Translations under genes and position numbers: made by a program
In this document: one piece after another, positions 50,087-58,359 of the stretch
Layout of the letters: each line of letters begins with the position of its first letter
Numbering within the stretch: the first letter of the stretch is position 1
Assembly: GCA_012521995.1 (NCBI GenBank)
Contig: JAAYLH010000009.1
Coordinates: 54,947 to 118,946, forward strand
DNA length: 64,000 bases
Direction: 5' to 3'
Source: Bacteroidales bacterium
GTDB taxonomy: Bacteria > Bacteroidota > Bacteroidia > Bacteroidales > UBA7960
The notes under the pieces: model-generated
Told to the model about the DNA's origin: nothing
Database searches by the model: none
What the model saw: only the letters and a program-made list of their open reading frames with translations

Positions 50087-50347
50087 ATGCCAAAAGTTAA
50101 CTTGTTGAAGTCTTTCGAAAACCCTGTTAAACCTGCAAAAAAAACAAAAAGGAAAAAGATCAAATACAGGAAAATGTCTTTTAAGCTTACCGATATGCAG
50201 TACAGGGCCCTGTTGACCTACTGCCGCAGGTACAATACCACCCCTGTCAGGTATTTGAAAACCATTGTCAACAACCAGGTGGAACGTTATAAGCAGGAAC
50301 TTCCTCCAACCCCTATTGTCTCCGAGAATCAGCTTGAGTTGTTTTAA
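50087..50347 (+). CDS. Small basic hypothetical protein
   Basis: Lys/Arg-rich N-terminus (KPAKKTKRKKIKYRK) and helical YRALLTYCRRYNTTPVRYLKTIVNNQVERY; begins 4 nt after the upstream stop. Confidence 0.65.
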   Translation: MPKVNLLKSFENPVKPAKKTKRKKIKYRKMSFKLTDMQYRALLTYCRRYNTTPVRYLKTIVNNQVERYKQELPPTPIVSENQLELF

Positions 50348-50357
50348 CTGAAGTCGT

Positions 50358-52784
50358 CTATCTGAAATCAACGATTGTGGCTCCTGCACCTCCCCGGTCG
50401 GGGTGCTCGTCGCGATAGCGGTTTACCTCAGGCACGCCTTGCAGCAAGCCGCGGACCGCTTCCCGCAAAATACCGTCTCCTTTACCATGAAGTATCTTCA
50501 CCTGTTTTACCCCAAGAAGAACCGCATCATCAAGGTAATACCTTAGTTTCCTTAAAGCCTCTTCTACGCGCAGGCCCTTGATGTCGATCTGGGGATTGAA
50601 TTCCGCTGCCTTTTCATTGATATCAAACGACATCTTCACCTTTACCCTGCGCTCTTCCGGCTTTTCCAAACTGCTTTTCCTGATCTTCTCCAGGATATTC
50701 AGTTTTGCCCTGAGCTTTATACTTCCATAACTCACCGTGGCTTCCTTGCCGGTGATTTCAATCACCTCCCCGATGCTTTGCTGGCCTTCAATGCGTACTG
50801 CATCACCAATGCCTATCGGAGTATTATCCCTTTCGGGAACCATACGTGGCTTTTTCTCCCTGCGCTCCCCGGTTTTTTGCTCCCTGAGTTTTTCCTCCTC
50901 CTGCCGGATGAAGGCTCCCAGCTCCTGCCGTGCCAACCGTGTTGTTTCCTTGCTGGCCTGGGCTTCCTTGATCTTACGGATTGTATTCTCAATCATCCGG
51001 TTGGCATCGGCCAAAACTTTCTTGGCTTCCTGCCTGGCCTGGATTAAGATCTCTGACTTGCGCATCTCCAGTTCTCCGCTGAGTTTTTCATATTTGTCAA
51101 TCATCTCCGAAAGGAAATGATCGGCCGACCGCAGCTGCTTTTCCTTATCCTCCACCTCAGCTTTCTTCAGATCCAGATCCTGGAGCTGCCTGTCAAAGTC
51201 AAGCTCTTCAACCCCTGCATATTCTCCGGCTTTGGCGAGGATGTCTTTTGGGAGCCCTATGTTTTTGGCAATCTCGAAAGCAAAACTGCTGCCCGGATTG
51301 CCTGTCTTGAGCCGGAACAGGGGTCGCATGTTTTGGGTGTCGAATAACATGGACCCGTTACCAATGCCCGAATGTTTGCCCGCCATGAGCTTCAGGTTGG
51401 CGTAATGCGTGGTCACCACCCCGAAGGCTTTTTTTTGATTCAGCTTCTCCAAAATGGCCTCCGCAAGGGCACCCCCTATGCGGGGCTCTGTACCTGCTCC
51501 AAATTCGTCGATCAGGAACAGGGTATTTTCCCGGCTATGATCCATGAAGAATTTCATGTTGAGCAGATGTGAACTGTAGGTGCTCAAATCATTTTCCAGC
51601 GATTGCTGGTCACCGATATCGATGAATAATGCCTCAAAAATCCCTGCCTCCGAGTAATCAACCATGGGCACCAGCAACCCGCATTGTATCATATACTGCA
51701 GCAGCCCGCAGGTTTTCAGGCAAACCGATTTCCCGCCTGCATTAGGGCCAGAAATAACCAGGATGCGGGTTTCATCGTCAAGCGAAATGTCAAGGGGCTC
51801 CACCTGCTTGCCCTGGGCCTTGTGCGACAGGTATAGCAATGGGTGCATGGCCCTGATCCATCGCATACCGGGTTTCCCTTTCAGCCTTGGTTTCTGGGCT
51901 TGTAAATCAAGGGCCACCTTCGCCTTGGCCCGAATGGCATCCATGATGCCCAGCATCCGGTAGCAAGCCTGCATTCCGGGAATCATCGGGCGAACCCCGT
52001 CGGTGAAGGCTTTCAGAATCCGGATGATCTCCTGCCCCTCCTCCAACTCCAGGTCCACGATCTCGTTGTTGATCTCAAACACTTCTTCAGGCTCCATGTA
52101 AACGGTTTGCCCGGTGGCCGACTGATCGTGCACGATGCCGCGGATCTTTCGCTTGTGGGCTGCACCAATGGGGATTACCTGCCGGCCGTTCCTGAGGGCC
52201 AGCTCCACATCCTGGGCCACCAGCCCCTGCTGTTTGGCCTGCTGAAGCAAGTGGGCGATCTTTCGGTTGGCTTCCCCTTCAAGCCTGATCTTTTTCCTGC
52301 GAATATCAGCCAGTTTCTCTGAGGCATTGTTGCGCACCTCTGCCCGCTCATCCACTATCCGGTCGATGGCTTTCACTACCCCGGGCTCGGTCTCAAGATC
52401 TTGTATCAGCACCGCTAAGGCCGGGAATGGAGCTTCCTCTTCTTCGGTACGGGGCGACAGAAAGGCGATGATACGCAGGATGGTCTCGTAGGAGAGCTTC
52501 AGGTCAAGCAATTCCTCAGGCTCCAGGAAGGTGTCCAGGGGCCTGATCCTTCTGAACGCTTCTTCGGGGTCGTAATAATTCGACTGGGGGAATGGCAGGC
52601 CTCGCATCAGGATCTGCCTGAATTCCTCCGTCTGGTTCAGCAGTAATTCAATCCGGTCCTTGTCGGTCAGCATCCGGATGTTTTCAACCTGCCTGCGCCC
52701 GAGCGAGCTCATGCAGCGCTCGGTCAGCAAGGCACGAATGCGGTCAAAGCCAATTTTTACTTCCAGGTCAGCGGGGTAGATCAA
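50358..52784 (-). CDS. mutS2: Endonuclease MutS2
   Basis: ILVISGPNAGGKSVCLKTCGLL; LFLIDEFGAGTEP; C-terminal Smr VKILHGKGDGILREAVRGLL. Probable TTG start at 52784 (LIYPADLEVKIGFD); ORF opens at 52817. Confidence 0.93.
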   Translation of the reverse strand: MIYPADLEVKIGFDRIRALLTERCMSSLGRRQVENIRMLTDKDRIELLLNQTEEFRQILMRGLPFPQSNYYDPEEAFRRIRPLDTFLEPEELLDLKLSYETILRIIAFLSPRTEEEEAPFPALAVLIQDLETEPGVVKAIDRIVDERAEVRNNASEKLADIRRKKIRLEGEANRKIAHLLQQAKQQGLVAQDVELALRNGRQVIPIGAAHKRKIRGIVHDQSATGQTVYMEPEEVFEINNEIVDLELEEGQEIIRILKAFTDGVRPMIPGMQACYRMLGIMDAIRAKAKVALDLQAQKPRLKGKPGMRWIRAMHPLLYLSHKAQGKQVEPLDISLDDETRILVISGPNAGGKSVCLKTCGLLQYMIQCGLLVPMVDYSEAGIFEALFIDIGDQQSLENDLSTYSSHLLNMKFFMDHSRENTLFLIDEFGAGTEPRIGGALAEAILEKLNQKKAFGVVTTHYANLKLMAGKHSGIGNGSMLFDTQNMRPLFRLKTGNPGSSFAFEIAKNIGLPKDILAKAGEYAGVEELDFDRQLQDLDLKKAEVEDKEKQLRSADHFLSEMIDKYEKLSGELEMRKSEILIQARQEAKKVLADANRMIENTIRKIKEAQASKETTRLARQELGAFIRQEEEKLREQKTGERREKKPRMVPERDNTPIGIGDAVRIEGQQSIGEVIEITGKEATVSYGSIKLRAKLNILEKIRKSSLEKPEERRVKVKMSFDINEKAAEFNPQIDIKGLRVEEALRKLRYYLDDAVLLGVKQVKILHGKGDGILREAVRGLLQGVPEVNRYRDEHPDRGGAGATIVDFR

Positions 52785-52848
52785 AACAATGTTTTTTGCA
52801 AATGTAATACTGCACACATCATTTTCTTATTAAATACTGCAAAATAAA

Positions 52849-52882
52849 AAGCGCAAGAACCCTCAAAGTGGTTTTTGCGCTT
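52849..52882 (-). terminator. Rho-independent terminator downstream of the FISUMP gene
   Basis: AAGCGCAAGAACC...GGTTTTTGCGCTT, minus-strand T-run after GCGC. Confidence 0.6.
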
Positions 52883-52900
52883 ATTTTTCAGGATGCTTGG

Positions 52901-53608
52901 TTAATCTGCCTTTATACAACGAATGGACATGCCCAAGGGCTCTGTTTCAATGATGTTCAGGAAAATTTCATTGTAAGGACTGATAACCTTCCCCCAATGA
53001 GGACCATGATAATTTTCTTCTCCCACCCACCAGGAGCCCACTTCTTTTTGAAGAATGAATGACCCGTCGATGTCCCGGATCCCAGATCCACGGGCTGAAA
53101 ACCCTGTCCTGTCATACCCTGGATGCGACCCTTGTCCGACATTCCAGAACTGGTCTCCTGGTTCACGCAGGTTTCCTGTGCTTGTACCTTCAAGTTTTGA
53201 TGCATAATCCTGCAATCGAAACCAGTCCAGGTGGTCGGGAACCCGCCAACCTGCCGGACAAACCTTTCCCGATTTTGCAGCCCCGGCATTATAAAGGGCA
53301 CCGTGAGCATTTTTATTCTCAGGCTTATTATTGTACCAACTGTAGGCACCTGTTTGTGCAACCAGCCATGGTTCGTTTTCTTCAAGATGTGCAATGGGAG
53401 TGCCATCATTAAAATGGGTGGTTTTAAGATTTTCTTTCAACCATACCTGATCCCCTATTTTGACCATAGTGTATTCGTTGCCATCGAAATCCTTTATTGT
53501 AGTGGGTGCTGCCATATTTTCATCATCCTTGTTGCACGAAGCAAGACCTATGAGAAAAAAAACGCCAATAATTGTTTGCGGAATGAATGATTTTCTGATC
53601 GATTTCAT
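52901..53608 (-). CDS. FISUMP-domain lipoprotein (Fibrobacter succinogenes major paralogous domain)
   Basis: TIKDFDGNEYTMVKIGDQVWLKENLKTTHFNDGTPI; YSWYNNKPENKNAHGALYNAGAA; CPAGWRVPDHLDW. Confidence 0.88.
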   Translation of the reverse strand: MKSIRKSFIPQTIIGVFFLIGLASCNKDDENMAAPTTIKDFDGNEYTMVKIGDQVWLKENLKTTHFNDGTPIAHLEENEPWLVAQTGAYSWYNNKPENKNAHGALYNAGAAKSGKVCPAGWRVPDHLDWFRLQDYASKLEGTSTGNLREPGDQFWNVGQGSHPGYDRTGFSARGSGIRDIDGSFILQKEVGSWWVGEENYHGPHWGKVISPYNEIFLNIIETEPLGMSIRCIKAD

Positions 53609-53649
53609 CTGTTTCCAGTTTTTTGTTTAAAAATATTTGGCCAGATCCT

Positions 53650-54381
53650 TTAATCAGACTTGACGCAGCGTACAGAAAAGCCGAAATCTTCCACGCTGCC
53701 CAGTAAAGGGAAAAGGTAGGTGTTGTAGTCAAGCCGCCTGGCCCAGGTTGTGTAATCCAGGTGGCCTTCTGAATGCCACCAGTAGCCGTGTTTTCTCAAA
53801 TCGGTAAATTCACCTTCCTGGGTCCGCATACCCCCGCCACGAGCCGAGAAACCGGTCTTATTGTCGGCAAATACCAATACCGGATAGGGTGATTCCCAAT
53901 GATCGTATCCTTCTTCCCGCAGGCTGTTCCCGATATAACCTCCCATGCTGATGGCATAATCGACCAGGTAATTGAAATCTTCCTTGGATGGAACACGCCA
54001 GCCCGTGGGGCACAGATTCCCTGAATGCGCTGCTGCCCGGTTGTAGAGCGCTCCGAATACATCTTTGTGCACGTGATTGTTGTCATACCAGCTATAGGCA
54101 GCTCCTGCGCTACGGGCCCATTGCTCATTTTCTGTAATATTTGATAAGGGGGTCCCATCGTTAAAATGGGTAACTTTCAGGTTCTCCTGTATCCAGTATT
54201 GATCACAGATTTTAATTACATTATAGACATTGCCGTCAAAATCAATAACTTCTGTAAGTTCAGGCGCTCCCGGATCTTCCTCGGGCCCGGGCAATTTACT
54301 GTCCTTACAGCCCTCCAAGACCAGTAAAAAGCCTGCGGCCAGAATGAAATAAAGAATTTGATTAAACTTTGCAATTTTCAT
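53650..54381 (-). CDS. FISUMP-domain lipoprotein (paralogue)
   Basis: VIDFDGNVYNVIKICDQYWIQENLKVTHFNDGTPL; YSWYDNNHVHKDVFGALYNRAAA; CPTGWRVPSKEDF. Confidence 0.88.
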   Translation of the reverse strand: MKIAKFNQILYFILAAGFLLVLEGCKDSKLPGPEEDPGAPELTEVIDFDGNVYNVIKICDQYWIQENLKVTHFNDGTPLSNITENEQWARSAGAAYSWYDNNHVHKDVFGALYNRAAAHSGNLCPTGWRVPSKEDFNYLVDYAISMGGYIGNSLREEGYDHWESPYPVLVFADNKTGFSARGGGMRTQEGEFTDLRKHGYWWHSEGHLDYTTWARRLDYNTYLFPLLGSVEDFGFSVRCVKSD

Positions 54382-54685
54382 GATTTAATCTTATTGGTTA
54401 ATAAATGGCCTCTCTGAATCCATTTCCATGCCAAAATCCCTAAGCTTTTTCTTTCCAGCAGGTTAATTTCTGCTCGGTTTTTGTGTTCTTGAATTTCTGT
54501 ACACCAATGAACACAAGGTGTTCCAATTCGGACACGTATGTTACATATGATTTTGTTTGATTCATTTGCAGCGCTCACCATCCGTAGAATTAGTAAAGGG
54601 CTTATCCAGCGCATCCCATAAACCAGGGCCCTTACAAACATTTCTGAATACTCCCAAACCCTTATGGGTTATGGTTAAACTCGGA

Positions 54686-54799
54686 GTTCAGACGTAGTTC
54701 AGACGTAGTTAACACGTAGTTTAGACGTAGTTCAGACGTGCACACACGTTTAACCTACGTGTTAATTACGTATTATTTACGTGTTTTCTACGTGTTAAA
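54686..54799. repeat. Symmetric array: five 11-bp units, CACA, five inverted 11-bp units
   Basis: GTTCAGACGTA x2, GTTAACACGTA, GTTTAGACGTA, GTTCAGACGTG / CACA / CACGTTTAACC, TACGTGTTAAT, TACGTATTATT, TACGTGTTTTC, TACGTGTTAAA. Confidence 0.92.
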
Positions 54800-54918
54800 T
54801 CCAAATCAAAACCAAATATAAAAGACTTCTTAACCCGCTTTGCTGGTGAATTGAAAATGCTTGTTAAGGAAAATGGGTGAGGGAGGGGGGGAGTTTTACA
54901 CGGATGCTGCCGGCAGGT

Positions 54919-54940
54919 CAAAAAAAAGAGGCTGCCTCTT
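54919..54940 (-). terminator. Probable terminator downstream of the tRNA
   Basis: Minus strand AAGAGGCAGCCTCTT followed by TTTTTT. Confidence 0.65.
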
Positions 54941-54964
54941 GTGTTTGAGAAAGCCCCTTTTTAG

Positions 54965-55038
54965 TAGCGGGGACGAGAGTTGAACTCGTGACCTTCGGGT
55001 TATGAATCCGACGCTCTAACCACCTGAGCTACCCCGCC
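54965..55038 (-). tRNA. tRNA-Met (CAT anticodon; elongator Met versus Ile2 not resolved)
   Basis: GGCGGGG acceptor, GCTC..GAGC D-arm, anticodon loop TTCATAA, ACGAG-TTCAACT-CTCGT T-arm, CCCCGCT-A; CCA not encoded. Confidence 0.93.
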
Positions 55039-55118
55039 GTTTTGAGTGGTGCAAAATTAGCAAACTATTTTAAAATACAAGACAAAAAACCGCATTTTTT
55101 AAGCAGTTCTTTTCTGCG

Positions 55119-56033
55119 CTAGGCTTGGGGCAGGGGAGGACGGGTTTTGCGTTTCTCATGCAGGCGGGTTAATTGGGTCATGAGCAGCCCCGAAATGACT
55201 ATGGCCATGCCAATGAGCTTGGAGGCGTCAATGTTTTCACGCAGGATCAGCCAGGAGGTGACCGCGGTGACCACCGGGATCAGGTTGGTGAAAATGGAGG
55301 TACGGGCTACCCCCAGCACCCTGACTCCCGAGGTGTAGAACATAAAGGCAAGGGTGGAGCCAAAGACCGCCAGGGCCATCACCGATCCTATTGCGCCCGC
55401 CGATGGCCTGATGGCAAAAAAGGATCTGAAATCAAAGATCAGGAACAAAGGCAGAAACAATAAAGCCCCAAGCAGGTTTTGAACGGAAATGATTGTAAAG
55501 GAAGAATATTTTACCGTCAGTTTTTTTAGAAAAATGACATTGATCAGGGCAGACAGCACCGCAAAGAACAATAAGCCTACCCCCAGGGGCGATGCACTGA
55601 ATTTGAATTCCGCATCCAGCACCATGACCATCACCCCGATAAACGAAAGGACAAAACCAATGATATTGATCCACGACAGCTTTTCGCTGAAGGCGATAAA
55701 GCCAAGAATGGGGGTGAATACGGGTATTGTGGCAATGATGACCGAGGCAATGGTCGGGGAGACGTGCAGCAGGCCGAAACTCTCACCAATGAAATAACAA
55801 AAAGGCGAGAAAAACGAGAGGATAAAAAAAGCGAGGTAATCTTTGGTTTCTATGCGCTGGCATTGCCTGCCAAAAATCCCAAACAAGAGGGCTGATGAAA
55901 TCGAAAGCCTCAGAAACATAGTGGTGATGGGCGAATAGAACTCGAAGACCAGCTTGGTCCATACGTAGGAAATGCCCCAAAAGGTGACCGCCAGGATCAC
56001 AAGGAGATATACGGAATGTTGGGTCTGTTTCAA
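55119..56033 (-). CDS. EamA/DMT-family transporter
   Basis: Ten TM segments; YLLVILAVTFWGISYVWTKLVFE. TTG start at 56033 preferred; frame is open to an ATG at 56243. Confidence 0.83.
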   Translation of the reverse strand: MKQTQHSVYLLVILAVTFWGISYVWTKLVFEFYSPITTMFLRLSISSALLFGIFGRQCQRIETKDYLAFFILSFFSPFCYFIGESFGLLHVSPTIASVIIATIPVFTPILGFIAFSEKLSWINIIGFVLSFIGVMVMVLDAEFKFSASPLGVGLLFFAVLSALINVIFLKKLTVKYSSFTIISVQNLLGALLFLPLFLIFDFRSFFAIRPSAGAIGSVMALAVFGSTLAFMFYTSGVRVLGVARTSIFTNLIPVVTAVTSWLILRENIDASKLIGMAIVISGLLMTQLTRLHEKRKTRPPLPQA

Positions 56034-56207
56034 GGTTTTTTTTGGTTGGGCAAAATTAACCAAAATCCCTTTGAAAAAGCCTGTATTCTTTGCTTCACTG
56101 AAAACACGCAAGGGCTGGTTTTTTCTTTTTTCAACCAGGCTCAAAAAAATGTGTCCTTTAATTTTATTTTTTGTATATTGCGGGGATAGGTTTAAAAATA
56201 TCCGGCC

Positions 56208-56591
56208 ATGAGTGCATTGGAAAAGTTCAGCCTGGACTTTCATATTGAGACTACGCCCAGGTTGTTGTACACCCTGATTTCAACGCCTGAAGGCTTGACC
56301 CGGTGGTTTGCGCATACTATGCTTTTGGAAGAGGGCGAATTTCTTTTCAACTGGGAGGGCAATGAACAGCACGCCAAACTGGTGGAAGCCAAGGAAAATG
56401 AATATGTGATGTTTCAGTGGCTCGAGGATTATCACAAGGATCTTTTTCTTGAAATGCGCATCGACACCAACCCTGAAATGGAAGGGGTGACCCTGGTGAT
56501 CACTGATTATGCTGAAGCATCGGATGTTGATTTTTCCAAACGCCTGTGGGAATCGCAGGTGGGGCAGCTTCAACGCATTTTCAACGCCTGA
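56208..56591 (+). CDS. START-like/SRPBCC domain protein
   Basis: TTPRLLYTLISTPEGLTRWFAHTMLLEEGEFLFNWEGNEQHAKLVEAKENEYVMFQW. Confidence 0.82.
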   Translation: MSALEKFSLDFHIETTPRLLYTLISTPEGLTRWFAHTMLLEEGEFLFNWEGNEQHAKLVEAKENEYVMFQWLEDYHKDLFLEMRIDTNPEMEGVTLVITDYAEASDVDFSKRLWESQVGQLQRIFNA

Positions 56592-56615
56592 TCAGGGATC
56601 CTATAAGCCTTTACC

Positions 56616-58109
56616 TTAGCTTAGTTTGAACCAGTGGGCTACCTTTTGCGAAAGCTCGGAAGGGGTGTCCTTGTGTATATATTCGTTTTGACGCCTGTTG
56701 TAAAAATAATCCTGCTCCCACTTCTTATGGTGCTTTCCAATCTCTTGCAGGGCATTCAGGATGTCGTCAACCTCTGCGTCAGTCATGGTGGGATGCAGCG
56801 ATAGTCTTACCCAGCCTGGTTTTTCCGAGAGGTCACCAGTATTGATCATTTCGGTGATTTGGCGTGAATGCTCGTAATCGACATTGAGCAGGAAATGGCC
56901 GTAGGTGCCTGCACAGGCACAGCCTCCCCTGACCTGTATGCCAAAGCGGTCGCTGAGCAGCCTCACCACCAGGTTGTAATGGATGTGCTCGAAATAGAAA
57001 GATACCACTGCCAGGCGTTTTCTGTTGTTTTCAGCCAGGATGCGGAGCCCGGGGATTTTGTCCAGTCCTTCGAAGAGCCTTTCCAGGAGTTCTTCCTCCC
57101 GGCGACGGATGTTTTCCACGCCCATCCGGTCTTTCAGTTCGAGACAAAGTGCCGTGCGGATTGCCTGGAGGAAGCCCGGGGTGCCCCCGTCTTCACGGGC
57201 TTCAATGTCATCCACATATTTGTATTCGCCCCAGGGGTTGGTCCAGTCAACAGTGCCCCCGCCGGGGTTGTCGGGCACTTTGTTGCTGTAAAAAGCTGAA
57301 TCGAAGATCAGTACACCCGAGGTGCCGGGTCCTCCCAGGAATTTATGGGGGGAGAATACTACCGCATCCAGTTTCTCCATCGGGTCTTCAGGATGCATGT
57401 TGATGTTTACATAGGGGGCTGAGGCAGCATAATCGACCAGGCAAACCCCATTGTATTCGTGCATAATTTTCGCCAGGGCGTGGATGGGCGTTTCAATGCC
57501 TGTGACATTCGAACAGGCTGTAAACGATCCGATCTTCAGGGGACGGTTTTTGTATTTCTCCAGTTCTAGGCGCAAATGCTCGGGCTTGATCATCAGGTTT
57601 TCCCCGGGCGGGATCACCACCACATCAGCAATGGTCTCAAACCAGGAGGTGTGGTTGCTGTGGTGCTCCATATGGCTGATAAACACCACCGGTTTTTCGG
57701 CTGCCTTCAGGCATCCTTTATGGCTCAACTGGCCGCAAATGCGCAAACCCAGCATGCGCTGGAATTTGTTGATTACGGTGGTCATCCCGCTGCCCGCAGT
57801 AATGATCACATCACTGGGCCCTGCATTCACGTGTTTCTTGATCAGCTTATGGGCTAAATGATAGGCATGGGTCATCAGGGTGCCTGTCTCATTGGCTTCG
57901 GTGTGCGTATTGGCCACAAAGGGGCCTATGGTCTCTGAGATAGCCTCCTCTATGGGCCGGTACAGCCGCCCGCTGGCAATCCAGTCACCGTAAACAATGC
58001 GCCGCTTTCCATAAGGACTCTCATAATCCTGGTCAATTCCAATGACCTGTTGACGGAAAGGGGCAAAGTATTTTTCCAGTTTTTTCATCAGCCGCTGATT
58101 TTTGTGCAA
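56616..58109 (-). CDS. Class V aminotransferase (cysteine desulfurase-like)
   Basis: TAGSGMTTVINKFQRMLGLR; VVFSPHKFLGGPGTSGVLIF; GIQVRGGCACAGTYGH. Confidence 0.88.
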   Translation of the reverse strand: MHKNQRLMKKLEKYFAPFRQQVIGIDQDYESPYGKRRIVYGDWIASGRLYRPIEEAISETIGPFVANTHTEANETGTLMTHAYHLAHKLIKKHVNAGPSDVIITAGSGMTTVINKFQRMLGLRICGQLSHKGCLKAAEKPVVFISHMEHHSNHTSWFETIADVVVIPPGENLMIKPEHLRLELEKYKNRPLKIGSFTACSNVTGIETPIHALAKIMHEYNGVCLVDYAASAPYVNINMHPEDPMEKLDAVVFSPHKFLGGPGTSGVLIFDSAFYSNKVPDNPGGGTVDWTNPWGEYKYVDDIEAREDGGTPGFLQAIRTALCLELKDRMGVENIRRREEELLERLFEGLDKIPGLRILAENNRKRLAVVSFYFEHIHYNLVVRLLSDRFGIQVRGGCACAGTYGHFLLNVDYEHSRQITEMINTGDLSEKPGWVRLSLHPTMTDAEVDDILNALQEIGKHHKKWEQDYFYNRRQNEYIHKDTPSELSQKVAHWFKLS

Positions 58110-58359
58110 ATTTGAACAAAATTATCCAAAGCAGAAAATCATTATCTTTGAATAATTATGCAGCATTCAACATATTTGCTGTCGGTCTGACATTCAAACC
58201 ACGCCCCCCCTCCCGAAAAAACATTTATGCCTGGATAAGTGTTAATTTTTTGGCTTAGATTAATCATTGGGAATGGTTTTTGTAGCATTGTATTTTTGTC
58301 ATTGTGATCTTAATCCAGAAATTTTTTTGCCTTTCCTCCCAAAGAAAAAACAGGGAACT

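Noticed and set aside
54686-54799. CRISPR array
   Set aside because: Repeats are 11 bp and contiguous with no spacers; orientation flips at the centre; no cas genes in the window.
54965-55038. Initiator tRNA-fMet
   Set aside because: The acceptor starts with G1 opposite U72 rather than the unpaired C1-A72 hallmark; elongator Met or Ile2 is more likely.
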